Below, one piece after another: positions 24,587 through 36,735 of a stretch of 64,000 bases of DNA. The stretch is from Tetmemena sp. SeJ-2015 (lineage: Eukaryota; Ciliophora; Spirotrichea; Sporadotrichida; Oxytrichidae): NCBI GenBank assembly GCA_027382625.1, contig JAJKFJ010022980.1:1-64000 (forward strand), read 5' to 3'. The position numbers were made by a program, and so were the translations under genes. The number at the start of each line of letters is the position of its first letter. Within the stretch, counting starts at the first letter, position 1. A model generated the notes under the pieces. The model was not told the origin of the DNA, made no database searches, and saw only the letters and a program-made list of their open reading frames with translations.

Positions 24587-25040
24587 ATGAGTGAAACTTA
24601 AATCCTCGAGTACCAGCATTCAGACATCCAGCAGCCACTTTTGGACAATTTTAGATAATCATTATTATTGTTCTAATTCTGCACAGCAGTTCGAAGAACC
24701 AGCTAAAAAGAAACAAATTTTGTTAAAGATTTGTAATAATAATTTTAAAGAGGCGCCCTAAGAGACAAAAGATGGATGCCGAGGAGTTCTTCAGTAAACT
24801 CGATAACAAAAGAGACACCCTCAAAGCCAAAGTATGTGAGATTATAAATTTTAAAAATATAGTTTCTATTATAGTATTTGATGTGACAAGAATTGTATTT
24901 AACCTTGTGGTGGGTGCAATAATAGCAACAAAACAACCTCCATTTCTAAGGCTGCTTCTCAAAAAAAGCAGGCCTCTCAAAGAGTTAACTAAAGTCTCGA
25001 AGATGTCACTTACCTCGTGTAAGCATATTATTTATTTAAA
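24587..25040 (+). CDS. Coding island upstream of the cyclin (N-terminal part or separate small gene)
   Basis: ATG at 24,587 opens MSETQILEYQHSDIQQPLLD. Further islands read KMDAEEFFSKLDNKRDTLKA (from 24,772) and a Ser/Lys/Gln-rich stretch (KAASQKKQASQRVNQSLED) in other frames, with AT-rich breaks between them. The polar composition suits a disordered N-terminal region of the downstream cyclin on the same strand, but I could not join them, so a separate gene is possible. Confidence 0.4.
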
Positions 25041-25270
25041 TTAATGCTGATAAAGGCCTATTTGTAATGATAGTAAAATAAATTTTTATATTTAAGAAGA
25101 TATAAAAGAAGGATTTTATCATTATACAATTTTCATCAATTCGAAATAATATATCATACATTAACTCAATTAATATGTGAGCTTTGGTTTCATTTATAAA
25201 GTAAAAATCACCTCTAATTTTAAGCTTAAAATTTATAAAAAATAAAAAGGAATAATTTAGTAACCTCGCA

Positions 25271-26631
25271 ATGAGCGCTAGAAAGAAGGTAGCTGATGAC
25301 GAACGTGAGGAGTGCAAAAAGGGGAGTCAATCTCTAAAAGGCAGCAAAGAGCATGACCTGTCTTCTTCTGATCACTCCCTCTCTTATAATAACTCCACTC
25401 AAGCTTTCATTTATATTCATTTACTGTCCACCTTTGATCAGTCATGCAATAGGACAGACTCAAAAGTTAAATCATTATAACATTATAAGTATTCATAAGT
25501 TATTAACTCTAGCACCAGCCAAATTCATTCGTTCGGAGTGTCATCCTTAAACATCTCCTCACAGATGCCTTACACCAATTACTCTCACCCCTCTTACTAA
25601 CAAACCGCAGAAGGCATTCCAAATCCCTCAGGCTTCGGATTATTCTTGGACGACCCAGCTCTAATTAATTACTTCAATCGATATATACATTTTTAGATTA
25701 TTTTTGAGCGGCATTCATGAAATTCCACGGAATTAGCGAGGTACATCGGATTAGAATGATGGACTGGATGATTTAGGTCTTCAGAGTACTAAATAAGAAG
25801 AGTCCACGTACTTACATCTTAAACTCATTCACCTTATTAATTCTCACTATATCTTAGCTGGAAAGATCCTAGACTCCTACTTCCGCACTAAAATGCACCA
25901 GGGCCTGCAACTCGATAAGTCAGAGCTCCACATCGCTGGACTCAGCAGCATCTTCCTCGCCTCCAAATTTGAAGACACTAGACCTATCAGGATCAACCAG
26001 ATCATTCGAATCATTGATTCAGTAGTTGATATCCATTTTTATCATGAGAGACGCCGCTCATGGAAAATTTTAGAAGGAGGAGATCTTGCTCCGTGAGTAG
26101 GACATTTTTTAGACTCTGGGCTGCAATTTATATCTAGAACATCACTTGGACACTGCCTCACAATTAGTTCTCACATTTTAAACTCTACTCTGTTTATATA
26201 ATCTATATTATTGAATTGCTTAAGAGATTCTTGTACGAGAACCAACACCTCGAGATCAAAGTAAGTAAGTTATTTTTAATTTTTAATCAGCAAGGAGAAT
26301 CAGTTAGAGATGTACAGATTCATGGGATGCATGGGTCAGCTGATTGCGCATTCTATAGACTTACAGCAGTATTCTGCTGAATCTATTGGCCAGTCTCTCC
26401 TCTGGATCACCCTCAAATACTTTAAGAATATTTTCAAGTACTCTCTCATCATCAACACTCAGCATGTATACATTGTAAATTATTTCTTAGCAAGAATTTG
26501 ACTTCTCAACTCAGAACACAGACAATTTAAACTTGCAGGAGCAGAAGCAAGCAACTCTTCTCTATCAATCCTTCAAGGCTTTTCTCAAGCAACAGGCTCT
26601 CGAAGGAGAGATCATTCACTCTCACATATGA
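25271..26631 (+). CDS. Cyclin
   Basis: A polar N-terminus (MSARKKVADDEREECKKGSQ) is followed by the cyclin box: HRIRMMDWMIQVFRVLNKKS, then after IES removal ILAGKILDSYFRTK, HIAGLSSIFLASKFEDTRPI, HGKFQKEEILLREQDIFQTL and LEHHLDTASQLVLTF. A second cyclin fold follows (KENQLEMYRFMGCMGQLIAH; SLLWITLKYFKNIFK) and the TGA at 26,629-26,631. The R-M-x-DWM motif and 'LASKFED' are typical of B/A-type cyclins that bind a CDK. A 25-nt intron lies at 26,466-26,490. Three IES are resolved inside. A frame change near 25,690-25,730 and a short ambiguous break near 26,255-26,287 are not fully resolved. Confidence 0.85.
25390..25503. other. IES, 114 bp, pointer TAACTC
   Basis: TAACTC at 25,390-25,395 and 25,504-25,509. 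Excision joins ...HSLSYNNS to STSQIHSFGV in frame. Confidence 0.8.
25816..25850. other. IES, 35 bp, pointer ATCTTA
   Basis: ATCTTA at 25,816-25,821 and 25,851-25,856. Excision gives SPRTYILAGKILDSYF, matching the cyclin-box pattern. Confidence 0.85.
26042..26057. other. IES, 16 bp, pointer TCATG
   Basis: TCATG at 26,042-26,046 and 26,058-26,062. Removing 16 bp gives HFYHGKFQKEEIL in frame. It is very short for an eliminated sequence. Confidence 0.7.
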
Positions 26632-26839
26632 AATAAACCTAAACTGCAATATTTTTCAAATTCATATACATTAAGATGCTCAAGTAGAAGATCCAAACTC
26701 TCTACCTCAATTTAAAAAGGCAATAAAGTGAATGTTTTAACGTATTTCTAGGCTGAATAGCCCGCTCTTAAAAATCTTATAAAGAATTTCCCAGAGTATT
26801 TCACTCCTGAGTATCTTTATTTATTTATCTTGACTTACA

Positions 26840-26945
26840 TAGGTTTATAGTACGGTTTCTTGTCTAGTACTGAATAAGTGCTGAGATTTGAAATTGATTA
26901 TTAATTCCATTCCTAAAATTTATCTTTACTTTACTTTACTTTACT
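26840..26945 (+). repeat. Dispersed ~110-bp repeat ending in TTTAC microsatellite, copy 2
   Basis: Same-orientation partner of 4,595-4,705, with four TTTAC units at its end. Confidence 0.7.
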
Positions 26946-27671
26946 ATTTATCTGGAATCATTCAGCAGAGTTTGAATGAACTGAGATCCAGGCCTTCGCG
27001 AATGTGCTCGGGTCACTTAAATAAATCTTTAAATATAAGATATATTTTAATTGTCTACTTAAGCTAAGATATGTACACTTTGAGGGTGGCTACACGTTTT
27101 ACCAAGTAAAAACAAGAAGCCTCTCTTCATAGTTCTCAATCACTAAAATTAATATTGCACTCTCATTTATATTTCTATTTGATGAATAATGAAAACTAAC
27201 TTCATAATTTAAGGGATAGCTGCCCTACTTCCACTTTATTATAATATCACCCTAAGCCACTCCACTTTATCCACCCACCACTTGGATTTATTATTTTAAT
27301 TACACACCCTAAACCAAATATCTTATTCACTTCCTTCACCATATAAAATAAAAACTCTCTATAGAAATATTCATTATTTTATTATTTATTTTTAATATTC
27401 TTAATGTGTTGTGCCAAAATTAAGAAACAACTATTTTTAGCTTTGAGAATAAATAAACGTCAGAAAACAGCGCAAGTTTGATTAAAAGTCGTGGCAAATG
27501 GGCTTCATCCGTGCAAGTGCATAATATTTAATCTCATAGCGAGACAGTCAAAATAATTAATAATAATTAAACACAGCAATAAAACAACAATCGGTGCACA
27601 AATTTAACCAATCACACAAGCTCACAAAAATGTGCTCTCTTATTATGTTGTGTGATTTGTAAGCAAATCAG
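26946..27671. other. Spacer without recognised genes
   Basis: AT-rich, with a few GC-richer patches (26,960-27,010; 27,470-27,530) that do not give a sustained frame. Confidence 0.4.
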
Positions 27672-28575
27672 ATGCAGAGAATATTCAAACAATCAAACAG
27701 TATGCCAGTGGATAGTGACAACGACCTAGCCTCCATCCGCACCCAAAACAGACACCTAGTATCTAATAACCCCAGCCTATCTTCCAACAAATAATTTAAA
27801 ATCAATATAGGTGGATGATGCATTTACTCTTTTAATTGGTGTTCTCTCAAATTACGTAGAAGAGTCTCTGTGAAGGATAAACTCAAATTTCAATTATCGT
27901 ACTGTTTAGTTATTAAACAAGCGAACCATCCGCAATGACAGAAGAGGATGAGAATGTGATAGTTTCTCATAAACACTGTATTCCAGCATTCAACATGGAG
28001 AGCATCATTCTATTTTTAGCATTTACTTCAGAGAAGAGTCAGAAGAAAGCAGTGAGTCCTCCTTCTCAATATCCTTTTCTAAATAATTTTAAAGTGTATG
28101 GATTACTTTTCAAGTGTCTAGGATAGCCAGTAGGGTGATGGGATTTATGAAGACTTAATTAGTTTGGATTCCACCTTCAAACTCAATCTGGAGTCAAAAT
28201 AAATCTATAAGGATGTATGTTTATTGAGATGTGCGAAGAGGACAGTGAAAATTCTTTGTTCATCGGATAGCCACATTATTCAAAACTATGGTTGAGTGAT
28301 AAATGACTGATATGTATTTTAAGAATTTTTGTAATACGAATCTAAAAACCTAGAGAGTCCGATCATCATCCATTAAAAGAGAATGAATATTTTAAATTGA
28401 ATCATCATAAAAATAGGCAGTCAAGGAAATATTAAAATTATTTATTTGTCATTTTTGTGATTGGAAAAGATATGAACAAAATTAGAGATAGCGGAGTCTC
28501 CATGCACTCAATGGAGTGGCTATCGGACACAGTTAGTGTTAATAAGGAGGGCAGTCTATATTTGGTTTAACGCCA
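27672..28575 (+). CDS. Uncharacterised gene in several MDS-like islands
   Basis: Islands on one strand read MQRIFKQSNSMPVDSDNDLA from the ATG at 27,672, then SNKQFKINIGG, TEEDENVIVSHKHCIPAFN (27,935 on), IYEDLISLDSTFKLNLESKQ (28,145 on) and NKIRDSGVSMHSMEWLSDTV (28,471 on), ending at a TGA near 28,573. AT-rich breaks with frame changes separate them. The boundaries are not resolved and I do not recognise the protein. Confidence 0.45.
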
Positions 28576-29322
28576 GTGATTATGAATGGACTTAGATTAT
28601 CTCAATTTATAATTTTCAATTTTAAAAATAAATCTATATTTAGCAATCCTAAGAGGTAGTCTATATGAGGAGTATAATAACTTTTCAGCAATATAAATGA
28701 CTTCTGTAAAAATAATTAGTATCCATTTGTAAATGCATTATTTATAAATCCATTTTAACTTATTTTATCCAAGGAAAGTTAACAGGGATAATTTATTAAA
28801 GCTTATTTATACAATATTTGTATATAATTCAGCAATTGGACTCAAAAATATCGCTAAATTATTTTTTAATATATCTTGAGATGTAATTTGGTTTGGTTTC
28901 TAAGTTACTTTGGATTTTGGGAGCCTACAAGCACGTTTTAGAGCGAGCCTAAGGGCCAAAAATCCAAAAATTAAGTAAATTTAACTTTCACTAAGCCGAC
29001 TATTGCCATTACCAGTTCATGGGAATAATTACATAATTAACTAATAGAGCATACTGTGTATATTCAAAAATCGGTGTGGCAAAATATAATTCAAACAGAA
29101 TTTGCCTTAAATCAATAATAGAAAGCACACTTAAGATGGTGAAGCCGCATTATAGCTTATATTATTATTTATTAAGAATATATTAATATCAAACAAACTA
29201 AATTATTCCATTGCGCACTTTATATTTAGCTCTAACCAGTTACAATTTATATTTCAAAGGTAGAAAACAAATTAAGATATAAGGACTAACAAGAATTTGT
29301 TTCTATGTTTTGATAATAGCTG
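28576..29322. other. Spacer with a hairpin
   Basis: AT-rich. At about 28,907-28,970 tttggattttggg and ggccaaaaatccaaa can pair around a ~35-nt GC-richer loop. No gene seen. Confidence 0.4.
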
Positions 29323-30760
29323 TCACTTTTTCTTTGAAACGAAACCTTTTTCATTAAAATTGAAGACTGATTCGCTCAGGTCGGAGGATTCAGTCTCTTT
29401 AACAATCTCCACTTCATCGATTCTATTGGATAATTTAGAAAGCAAAATTAAAAATATACCAAAGTATCGAAAATTATTGCTCAAAAGTATTTAATTAAAA
29501 GCAATTTAGTTTATGTTTAATTACTCAAGAAAATTTTAAATTAAAAAAGGCTCTTAATTTACATAATAAACATTATAATCAAATGATGATTCAGAAGAAA
29601 CAAAAAACCCTCCCAAATATATTGCAATTATTTATTGGCGTGATTCTGATTAGACCTCCCCTTCCCATTAGATTTGAAAATGTGGTGCTGAAAGGAAAGA
29701 GCTTTTTCAAAGTGATTGATTTTGAGTCTCTCCTTATCAATAGTCTAAGATGGAACAACCGCACTCTTTTTCTTCTCCTCATTCAAAAAATACAACTTAC
29801 AGAAGCAAGATAGCTTAATTTTAAATTTCGTAGAGAGCATTAGCAGCTTAGTCTTAAAATCCTCTATTTTCTCTTCCTGCACTACAGGTGGAAGGGAAAG
29901 CTTCTCTTCTATGCGCACCATGCTATCCTCAAAGCTCTCTATCCTCTTGAAAGCTTAAATTAAATTAGCACTTGTATTTCAAAGCTAAGGAACTTTTGCC
30001 AGGTGTTTCACTTCCCGCCCTAACTAGTCCTTTCTTCTCATTGCCTAGACCCTGCTTGTAAAAGGAAGACTTGGCTATTTTCTCCAATATGAAATTGGGA
30101 TTAGTTTCTAGCACTTTCTGATTTTGGACACCAGCTGTGAAACTCAAATTTTTGGGACTGTTGCTAATCTTAACGGGGGTGGTGGCGTTCTTTGGAGACT
30201 TCCCTCTCATAGATTATTTATAAAAGATCACATTCTGAATTTAAATTAAAGATTTCTTGGAGCCCTACCGCGAAGGTACGCGTGATTCTCCTCCTGCAGA
30301 AGACTTGAGTCCTAAATTCAAAGACTCCCCCAAAAGCTAGCTTATTGGATTCTAGTTTCCAGAGTTGGGCCCCTCTTTAGCGTCATTTTAAAACAAATGG
30401 AAATTTTAATCTGAAAATCAACTCTTTTATAATTATATTTTGAGGAGTACCATGGAAAGAAAACTATTTCGATTTCATGGGCGAAAGTAGGGATTGAGTT
30501 AAGCGAGCGAGAAGAGGGTTGGGACTCACGCTTCCATCCGGCATGATCTCGTTATCATCGTTGTCTCTAGCCACGCAAGTGCTTATTCTCATTATAGACC
30601 CCAGGATCTATAAATTAAAGCACTTTCTATTAATTGATCTCACCCCTCGACCGTATTTTATTCTAGAAGAAGTTAGAGTCAGTCTGTTGAGAGTCTCTCT
30701 TTGAAATGAAGAAGCTATTCAGATTTTGCGACCTATAGATAATTGTGATAAGAAGTGAAA
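29323..30760 (-). CDS. Uncharacterised polar protein, possibly the C-terminal part of the kelch gene
   Basis: Minus-strand blocks in order: ARDNDDNEIMPDGSVSPNPL, LSPMKSKQFSFHGTPQN, then from about 30,300 a long open frame through MRGKSPKNATTPVKISNSPK and LGNEKKGLVRAGSETPGKSS, then ESFEDSMVRIEEKLSLPPVV and the C-terminus VKETESSDLSESVFNFNEKG, stop at 29,323-29,325. It is Ser/Lys/Glu-rich and probably disordered. The kelch gene upstream on the same strand stays open in the ciliate code into this region, so both may be one very long gene. Several IES remain unresolved. Confidence 0.5.
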
Positions 30761-30798
30761 ATTTACTAGTCGAAAGAAGATGCTTCTATCTTTATACT

Positions 30799-30835
30799 CG
30801 GAGCTCTGGAAAAATTAGCTCTTATAAAAGCTCCG
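30799..30835. other. Small hairpin followed by T-run
   Basis: CGGAGCT (30,799-30,805) pairs with AGCTCCG (30,829-30,835), followed by atctttttt. It lies between the kelch domain and the next coding block. Significance unknown. Confidence 0.4.
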
Positions 30836-30879
30836 ATCTTTTTTAGAAGGTATCTGCTCGCGTGAGTTTAAAAATTAGT

Positions 30880-33800
30880 CTCCTGATCTAGTTCCACTAT
30901 TTGAAATTTAAAATTAGCTAAGATATTTTTTTTGTACTTATTTCGTAGTCATGCATTATCTTATACTCCTCATTTATAAAATATTAGCACAGAGCCATTA
31001 TAATTCCATTTTAGCCACCCATGATAATTAGTTTAGCAGAGCAAGCAGGATTAGGAGTGAACCTAGTCGGCTATGTCTGGGCAGAGCTTTTCATCTGGCC
31101 TGGTCTGCCTCTTGGTGTGGTTCCTCTATTCTCAATACTTGCATTAGTGCCTTGATGAGAGAGTGATATAGACTTCTTGTGGTTCATAAGAGAACGAACT
31201 TACTGACCCTAGGGAGATGCGCGGACTTGAGTATTTTGAGTAGATAACTGATTTGGGTTCAAGTGTGTCACTTATATATTGTTAACTTGCGGAGTATTGT
31301 GTGCCTGCTGCCTTCTGTTCCTTTGAGGTGGAGGAGTAATTGGATAGGAATCTATTATCACAGTGCTGAAGTTGAATCTAGCAGTCAGGCTTTGATAAAA
31401 TCATGAATAAATTTTGATTGCAAAATGTAACTTGCTACCAAGTAAGGGAATCGAGATAGAGTACGTGCAGGTCGCTCAAAATATTTTAAGACTTCAGGGT
31501 GTCGTTTCTGCCTCCAAATACTATGAGCACATTTGATTTCAGATAGTAGTTCATGGAGTGCATGTATCTAGCTATTGGTAAATTTAAAATTTTAATATAC
31601 TTTGTGGTGGCTTTCCAATCGTTTTAGGCTTTTCAAGGTGATGCTTCCCATTAGAATCCACCCAAATAAGGAATAGGTCATTTGTAGGTAGACTGTTCTC
31701 ATCTATCCCTCCAAAAATATAGATGCCTTCTCTTTCGATATAAGAGTCAGCAATTGACCAGTCAATCTCATTAGACAGGCTTCTCATCTTAAATTTTTGC
31801 AGTTTCTGAGATTAGCTTGGACTGCATCTAACCGGCTAGAAAACTTGACAGTCGATTCTATCTTGATAAGGTCTGATCTTTTACTAATAGTAGACTGCTT
31901 GCATCCTTGCATAGGCTCTGTATGGGGCTTTGAGTTTTCCCGAAGACTATAGTTTTATTTGCTGCTTATTTTGCGGTTTTATTATAACAAAGTTTAAGAT
32001 AGATATAATTATGGATTATTTATGGAAAGGGGAATTTCCCTCCATTCAAAGAAACCTTTCTCACTTTTGCTTCCTTCCAAATTTATTCTAATTAGAGAGT
32101 TGGATATCTCTCCTCCCTCTGAGATCCCTCCATAAATTAATAATTTCACTTAAATATTTCTATGATATGAAATGTAGAGGTAGTTAATGATGAGGGAGCT
32201 TGCAGTCGCTCTGACTTTGTTTATGGGTTTCGTGAACTGCACGAAGTGCTTGTCAAAAGTAATTGGGTTGAAGAAAAGCATGTCTCCGAGGACAGTTCGC
32301 ATTTTATTGCTCTTCATCGTGCCAGACTCCCCACCTAATATAACCAGCTGCTACTTGTACTGATAAGTTATTGGATCGTATCTATTGTACACGTCATTGT
32401 AAAGAAGTTGCTTGTCTTGAGCTGGATAAAAAATGATTAGAATTATGAATGCAAGGATCCTCATGCTCTTCGAAGAGGAGAGTTTATTACACGTCTAGGT
32501 ACCGTGCTTTGGTAAAACCCTTTTTGAAAAAGCTTGAAGTCTTGCCCCCAAGAAGATATAAGGCCTGGTCTCCATCCTTAGAGCCTTCAACAAAGGTTAA
32601 TGCGCAGCCCAAGTTGATGTGCTTCACTTAAATAAAATAGAACTTAAAGAAAGGAGTCAACCTGTTTAACAGTCACAAAGAAATCTCTGTTGTTAACAGG
32701 CTCTACGTTAGAAAGACGAGACTTGGATATCTTCTGTTTCTCGTGCAGTTGATTAAATAAGATGTTCTAAGACTCAAGTGACTGCTTGAACTTGTAGAAA
32801 CGCAGAAACGAATCCTTGTCATAGACAAGTTTGAACTTGTCATTCAGAGAAATGAAAAAAATCTAAAATTCATTGTATTTTTCAGACACTAGAATCTCTA
32901 TCCTTACTAAAATATCTCTGACTATCTCCAATCACCTGATTAAGATGGCAGCAATTTGCTTTCAGTACCGAATCCTTGAGTTGATTTGAAATAAGCCCAT
33001 GGTAGATCCCATAAAGGTATTTCCATATATGGAGTTTTAGTTAAGCAGATTCTGAAAGAAAGAGGATCCAGCATCCTTTAGATCAGTCTTGCGAGGTGAC
33101 GTCTGCTTACTTTATAATTAAAGAGTATAGATTTAACTTTGGAAAGTCTTATTCATTATTAGTGCTTCCTATTTCTTCTGGCTCTTTGATTTCTTATTAT
33201 CATTAGTGTGGAAAGACTTGCTCATCTGGTTCTGCTTTTGAGATGTCTAATTATGCGAGTGCAGCTGAGTAGCCTTCCCCTCTTTTTTATGCTAGTTCAG
33301 TCTCTCAGCAAATACTGCAAGCAACTGCTGTGTACGAGGAGTCTTGGTTGGAAATAGTTCTTTAAACAAAGTAATAACTTCATCATTTCATTTTTATCTT
33401 CCTTTTTATCGTTTGAGAAGGATGCCTGAAACGATTGCAAGTGATTTTAAGAAACAATTGGCAGAGGTTTCAGATTGTTCGAAGTAGCATGAAAAGTTTG
33501 ATTCATGTAAGACTGCGTCTGCCCCAGTTTATGACCTGCAGTTCCACTTAACATACCTGCAAGAGCTCTCTTAGTGTTAGGAGACATCTACCTATTGCTC
33601 GAAAAGTCTCCCACGATTTCCTCAATCTCTTTCTCTTTCACCTTCCCTTAAATCTGAACTAGACTCACTCCTGGCTGGTTCTGCAAATTCTGGGGAGTAT
33701 AGAAGAGCTTATCATTGACGTCTTTTAAGTTCTTGAACTAGAAGATCTGCTTCTGCAAATTCATCTGTATGTTCTTGAAGATCTGTCTCGTTATCAAGCT

Positions 33801-36127
33801 GTTCTACTCTTCGTTTTTCTCCCGTTGAATTTAGGCTTGAGCTGCACTATCTAACTCTTCATCTACGCCCGAGCCTCCTCTCCCTAATCCACTCCTACTT
33901 GCTGGGCCTCTGCTTCCAATAGCAACTCCGTCTCTGAACTATTGATTCTAGTGATCTTGAGTAAGTCTAGCTCTCTGCTCCTTCTACTGCTTGTCAAATT
34001 TCTCGAGAAGCTTGATGTACTCAAGGCCATCTATATTCTTAAGCTTCTCTTGAATAGTTACCCCCACTTCTAGTTGATTCTTGGGACTCTAGACTTGAGA
34101 TTAGCTTGACTTCTTTCCAAATATAGCACCCGAGCGAGTGGTGCCTCCTGCCTAAAGCTGCTTTTTAATTGCCTAATGTTATTATAAAAGAAAAGCTTAT
34201 AAAATTGCCTCTCTAAAATCGCCCTCTCCTTCATTTCCTTTTTCATCTCCTTCAATCTTGAGCTTAGCCTTCTACTGCATGAAAGCATACTAGCTTTTTC
34301 TAAGTTTTGAAGACTGTGAGAATTCAATTTTCTGCATCTGAAAAATACAATCATACTTTAAGAATATTTCTTGACTTTTAAAATCTGAATCTAGATTTGC
34401 TCTTGCAGCAACTCCTATTTTTATTTATGCTCAGTGGCTCTTTGGTTATAAGCCTACGCTAGTTTATCATCTTTCATGGGACTCGGGTGTTGCATTCTCC
34501 CCTTAAATCTGAGGTTTAGCTTGTTGTTGAGGTGCCACCCCTTCATTAACAGCTTTCCCCTTCCTATGCATCTGCCTCATCATTGCTGATCTTTCCCTCT
34601 ACCTCCTCTTTTTCTTGCTGTTTTTAAAGTTGATTTTAGGCTTTAATAAGGCCAAATACTCTTCTTAGATGCTGGCTATTTGGATCTTTACTCGAAACTT
34701 TAATCAGAGGCATGGTATTCTCCAACAGCTTCTGCTTTTGTCTTTCCTCAATCAGCTTGTAAGAGGACTCGAGCAGCTTTAACTCTTATTGTTGCATCTT
34801 AGAAGTCAAGTGAGTTCTCTTTGTTTCAAGCTTTCCGATGAGAAAAGTTAAAACAATAAGCAAATAAATGAGAATCTTAGGGAGATGCATAATAACCAAT
34901 AGGAGGCGAGTTGTAGGCTTCATAGTAAGTCAGTTCGTTGTAGGTGTTCTTTGTTGTGAGAGGTGGACCTGTGGAATACTGCTAGCCTCTTGCCATGTCT
35001 TGGAGAGGGCACATTAATTTGGATTACTTCCTCATTTAATATAATCCATCCTCATTATTTATAATAAATCTTCCTCATATCTTCTGAATCTTGACATAGT
35101 TGAAGGACTTTGATATGAAAGTCGGAGAGTTCTTGTCATTGTTACTGCCATTAAACTTCATGGGGGTGAGTTTCTATTTAGACCTGGAGTTCCTGTTATT
35201 TGAATTCAGTCCGTGAGGTAAGGGAGAAGGGATGTGGCTATCTCTGTGACCATAGTTTTAGCTTTCTTATACCATTTTATTAACATTAGGCCCAAGTAAG
35301 AAATCTCATAAAGACATACCATATATTTACAAGTGACTCAACAGTAATAATTTGAATCCTGGAGTTTCTTCTTTCTCTTATGGGGTGGGCTGTTTTGTGA
35401 GCAGCCACATTTAAGTATCCACCTGTTTCAACACTGCCCTGATCTGTGATCGGAGAGGATATTTGATTATTCTTTTTCATAAATGTGGGAGCTTTCTATT
35501 AAGCTTTTATGTTTACAATAAATATTTTGCTTTTTGTTGACTATAGACTGTCTATGAGGTTATAAGTCATTCACAAAAAGGTATATCTAATATCAAACTT
35601 TCAAGCTATTATTAATGATTGCTCTCTGCTCTGCCTCTTTCGTAGATTTATAAGTTTGAATTGCTGCTGCCTTTCATAGCTGCTTTCCATCCTTAAGGCT
35701 CGGGCGAGTGTGGAGGTTTCCTAGATCCATCACTTGGAAAATGCATGTTGAATTGCTTCTGATCACTGCTACCTTTATCAGCCAAATTGTGTGAAGTTTG
35801 ACTCTTGACTTCCAAAAGTTTCCTTGTTGGAGCAAGTTGATTATTTTAATTGGAGTTAGTTATGACAGAGAGATTGAGCATCTGTGGATTCTTAGAGCTC
35901 ATTCTTTTTCTTAAGGGCGAGGCTTCTCCTTCTTCTTCCCTTTTCTGAAATGGCGAAGTGTTCTTGAAGGAATCTCTCCTCCTCTCATTATTATGCTGAT
36001 CTACTGGGTTTTTGTTAATTTGAGGTCTTTAGCCATGAAGCGGCGTCGAAACTTAAAAGGGGGAGGAATTTTGAGCTTTGACTGGGAGCAGTAGTTGATT
36101 GCTGCGGTTGTTAAAATTCTGGCTCAT
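30880..36127 (-). CDS. Large coiled-coil plus kelch-repeat protein
   Basis: Start at the ATG at 36,127 (MSQNFNNRSNQLLLPVKAQN), with an Asn/Ser/Pro-rich N-terminal region. It then has Gln/Lys-rich coiled-coil stretches at about 35,000-33,000 (LLESSYKLIEERQKQKLLEN; LLAVFAERLNQHKKEGK). Kelch repeats lie from about 32,700 to 31,000, seen as repeated hydrophobic-GG blades: ALYLLGGKTSSF, QQLVILGGESGTMK, LLIYGGISEGGE, IYIFGGIDENS, VLIVFGGRNDTLK and KLIIMGGQNG. Six blades fit a beta-propeller. A role as a scaffold or signalling protein is only inferred. One IES is resolved (35,497-35,609). Others break the frame, for example near 35,100, 32,940 and 32,420. Confidence 0.75.
35497..35609. other. IES, 113 bp, pointer TATTAA
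   Basis: TATTAA at 35,497-35,502 and 35,610-35,615. On the minus strand excision joins ...RAESNHQ to QKAPTFMKKNNQ in frame and removes a TGA. Confidence 0.75.
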
Positions 36128-36293
36128 TTTAAACTCTAAAATATAAAATTTTGACTTTAAATATGTGTTGATGGGTTTACTATTTTAGAAGTCGTCTTAA
36201 TTTAGCGAACTACCGATTATAATAAACTATTTTTACAATAAACATCCCCATAGAAGAGGTTAGTGATCATCTTAATCATGTATTAGGATTAAG

Positions 36294-36491
36294 ATGCCCT
36301 ACGAAGGATTAATATACATCACCTTTAATGTAATCTCACAGGACGTCCATTGCGGGTTGTGCCATCACCTGAACCTCATCTATCTAGCTAACCATCGCCA
36401 ACGATTACCTTATACAGAGTTGGAAAGGTGTCACGGTGCCAATCGTCGTGATGTCGATTTTAAAATAGATGCTTTTTTCCAAATTATTTAT
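36294..36491 (+). other. Isolated GC-richer island with ORF MPYEGLIYITFN...
   Basis: A 66-codon frame (DVHCGLCHHLNLIYLANHRQ in the middle) sits alone between two genes. GC is clearly above the flanks. It could be a lone MDS, a relic or a structured RNA; I tried to fit 5S rRNA, U snRNAs and tRNA by eye and failed. Confidence 0.35.
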
Positions 36492-36735
36492 TAAAAAGTT
36501 TAATGTGATAGTCTTGAAAAAGGAAGATTAAAATATAAAAACCATAGTATCATCAAATCATGTTTAATAAGTATTTTTCACTAATAGAAAAAGGACTCCT
36601 TGCATTTTATGAATCTACTATCTCTCTATCGCATTTTATAATAAAGTGTCATGTGCTTATGTGATTGGCTTAAAATAATTAAAAGTTTAATTGAAGTCGA
36701 GGGTTGGTAATAATTAATATTTTAATATTTTAGCA

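Noticed and set aside
30519..30704. Plus-strand ORF MGLTLPSGMISLSSLSL...
   Set aside because: It is the antisense shadow of the minus-strand coding block ARDNDDNEIMPDGSVSPNPL.
36294..36491. 5S rRNA or snRNA
   Set aside because: No match to conserved 5S, U2, U3, U6 or SRP blocks on either strand.
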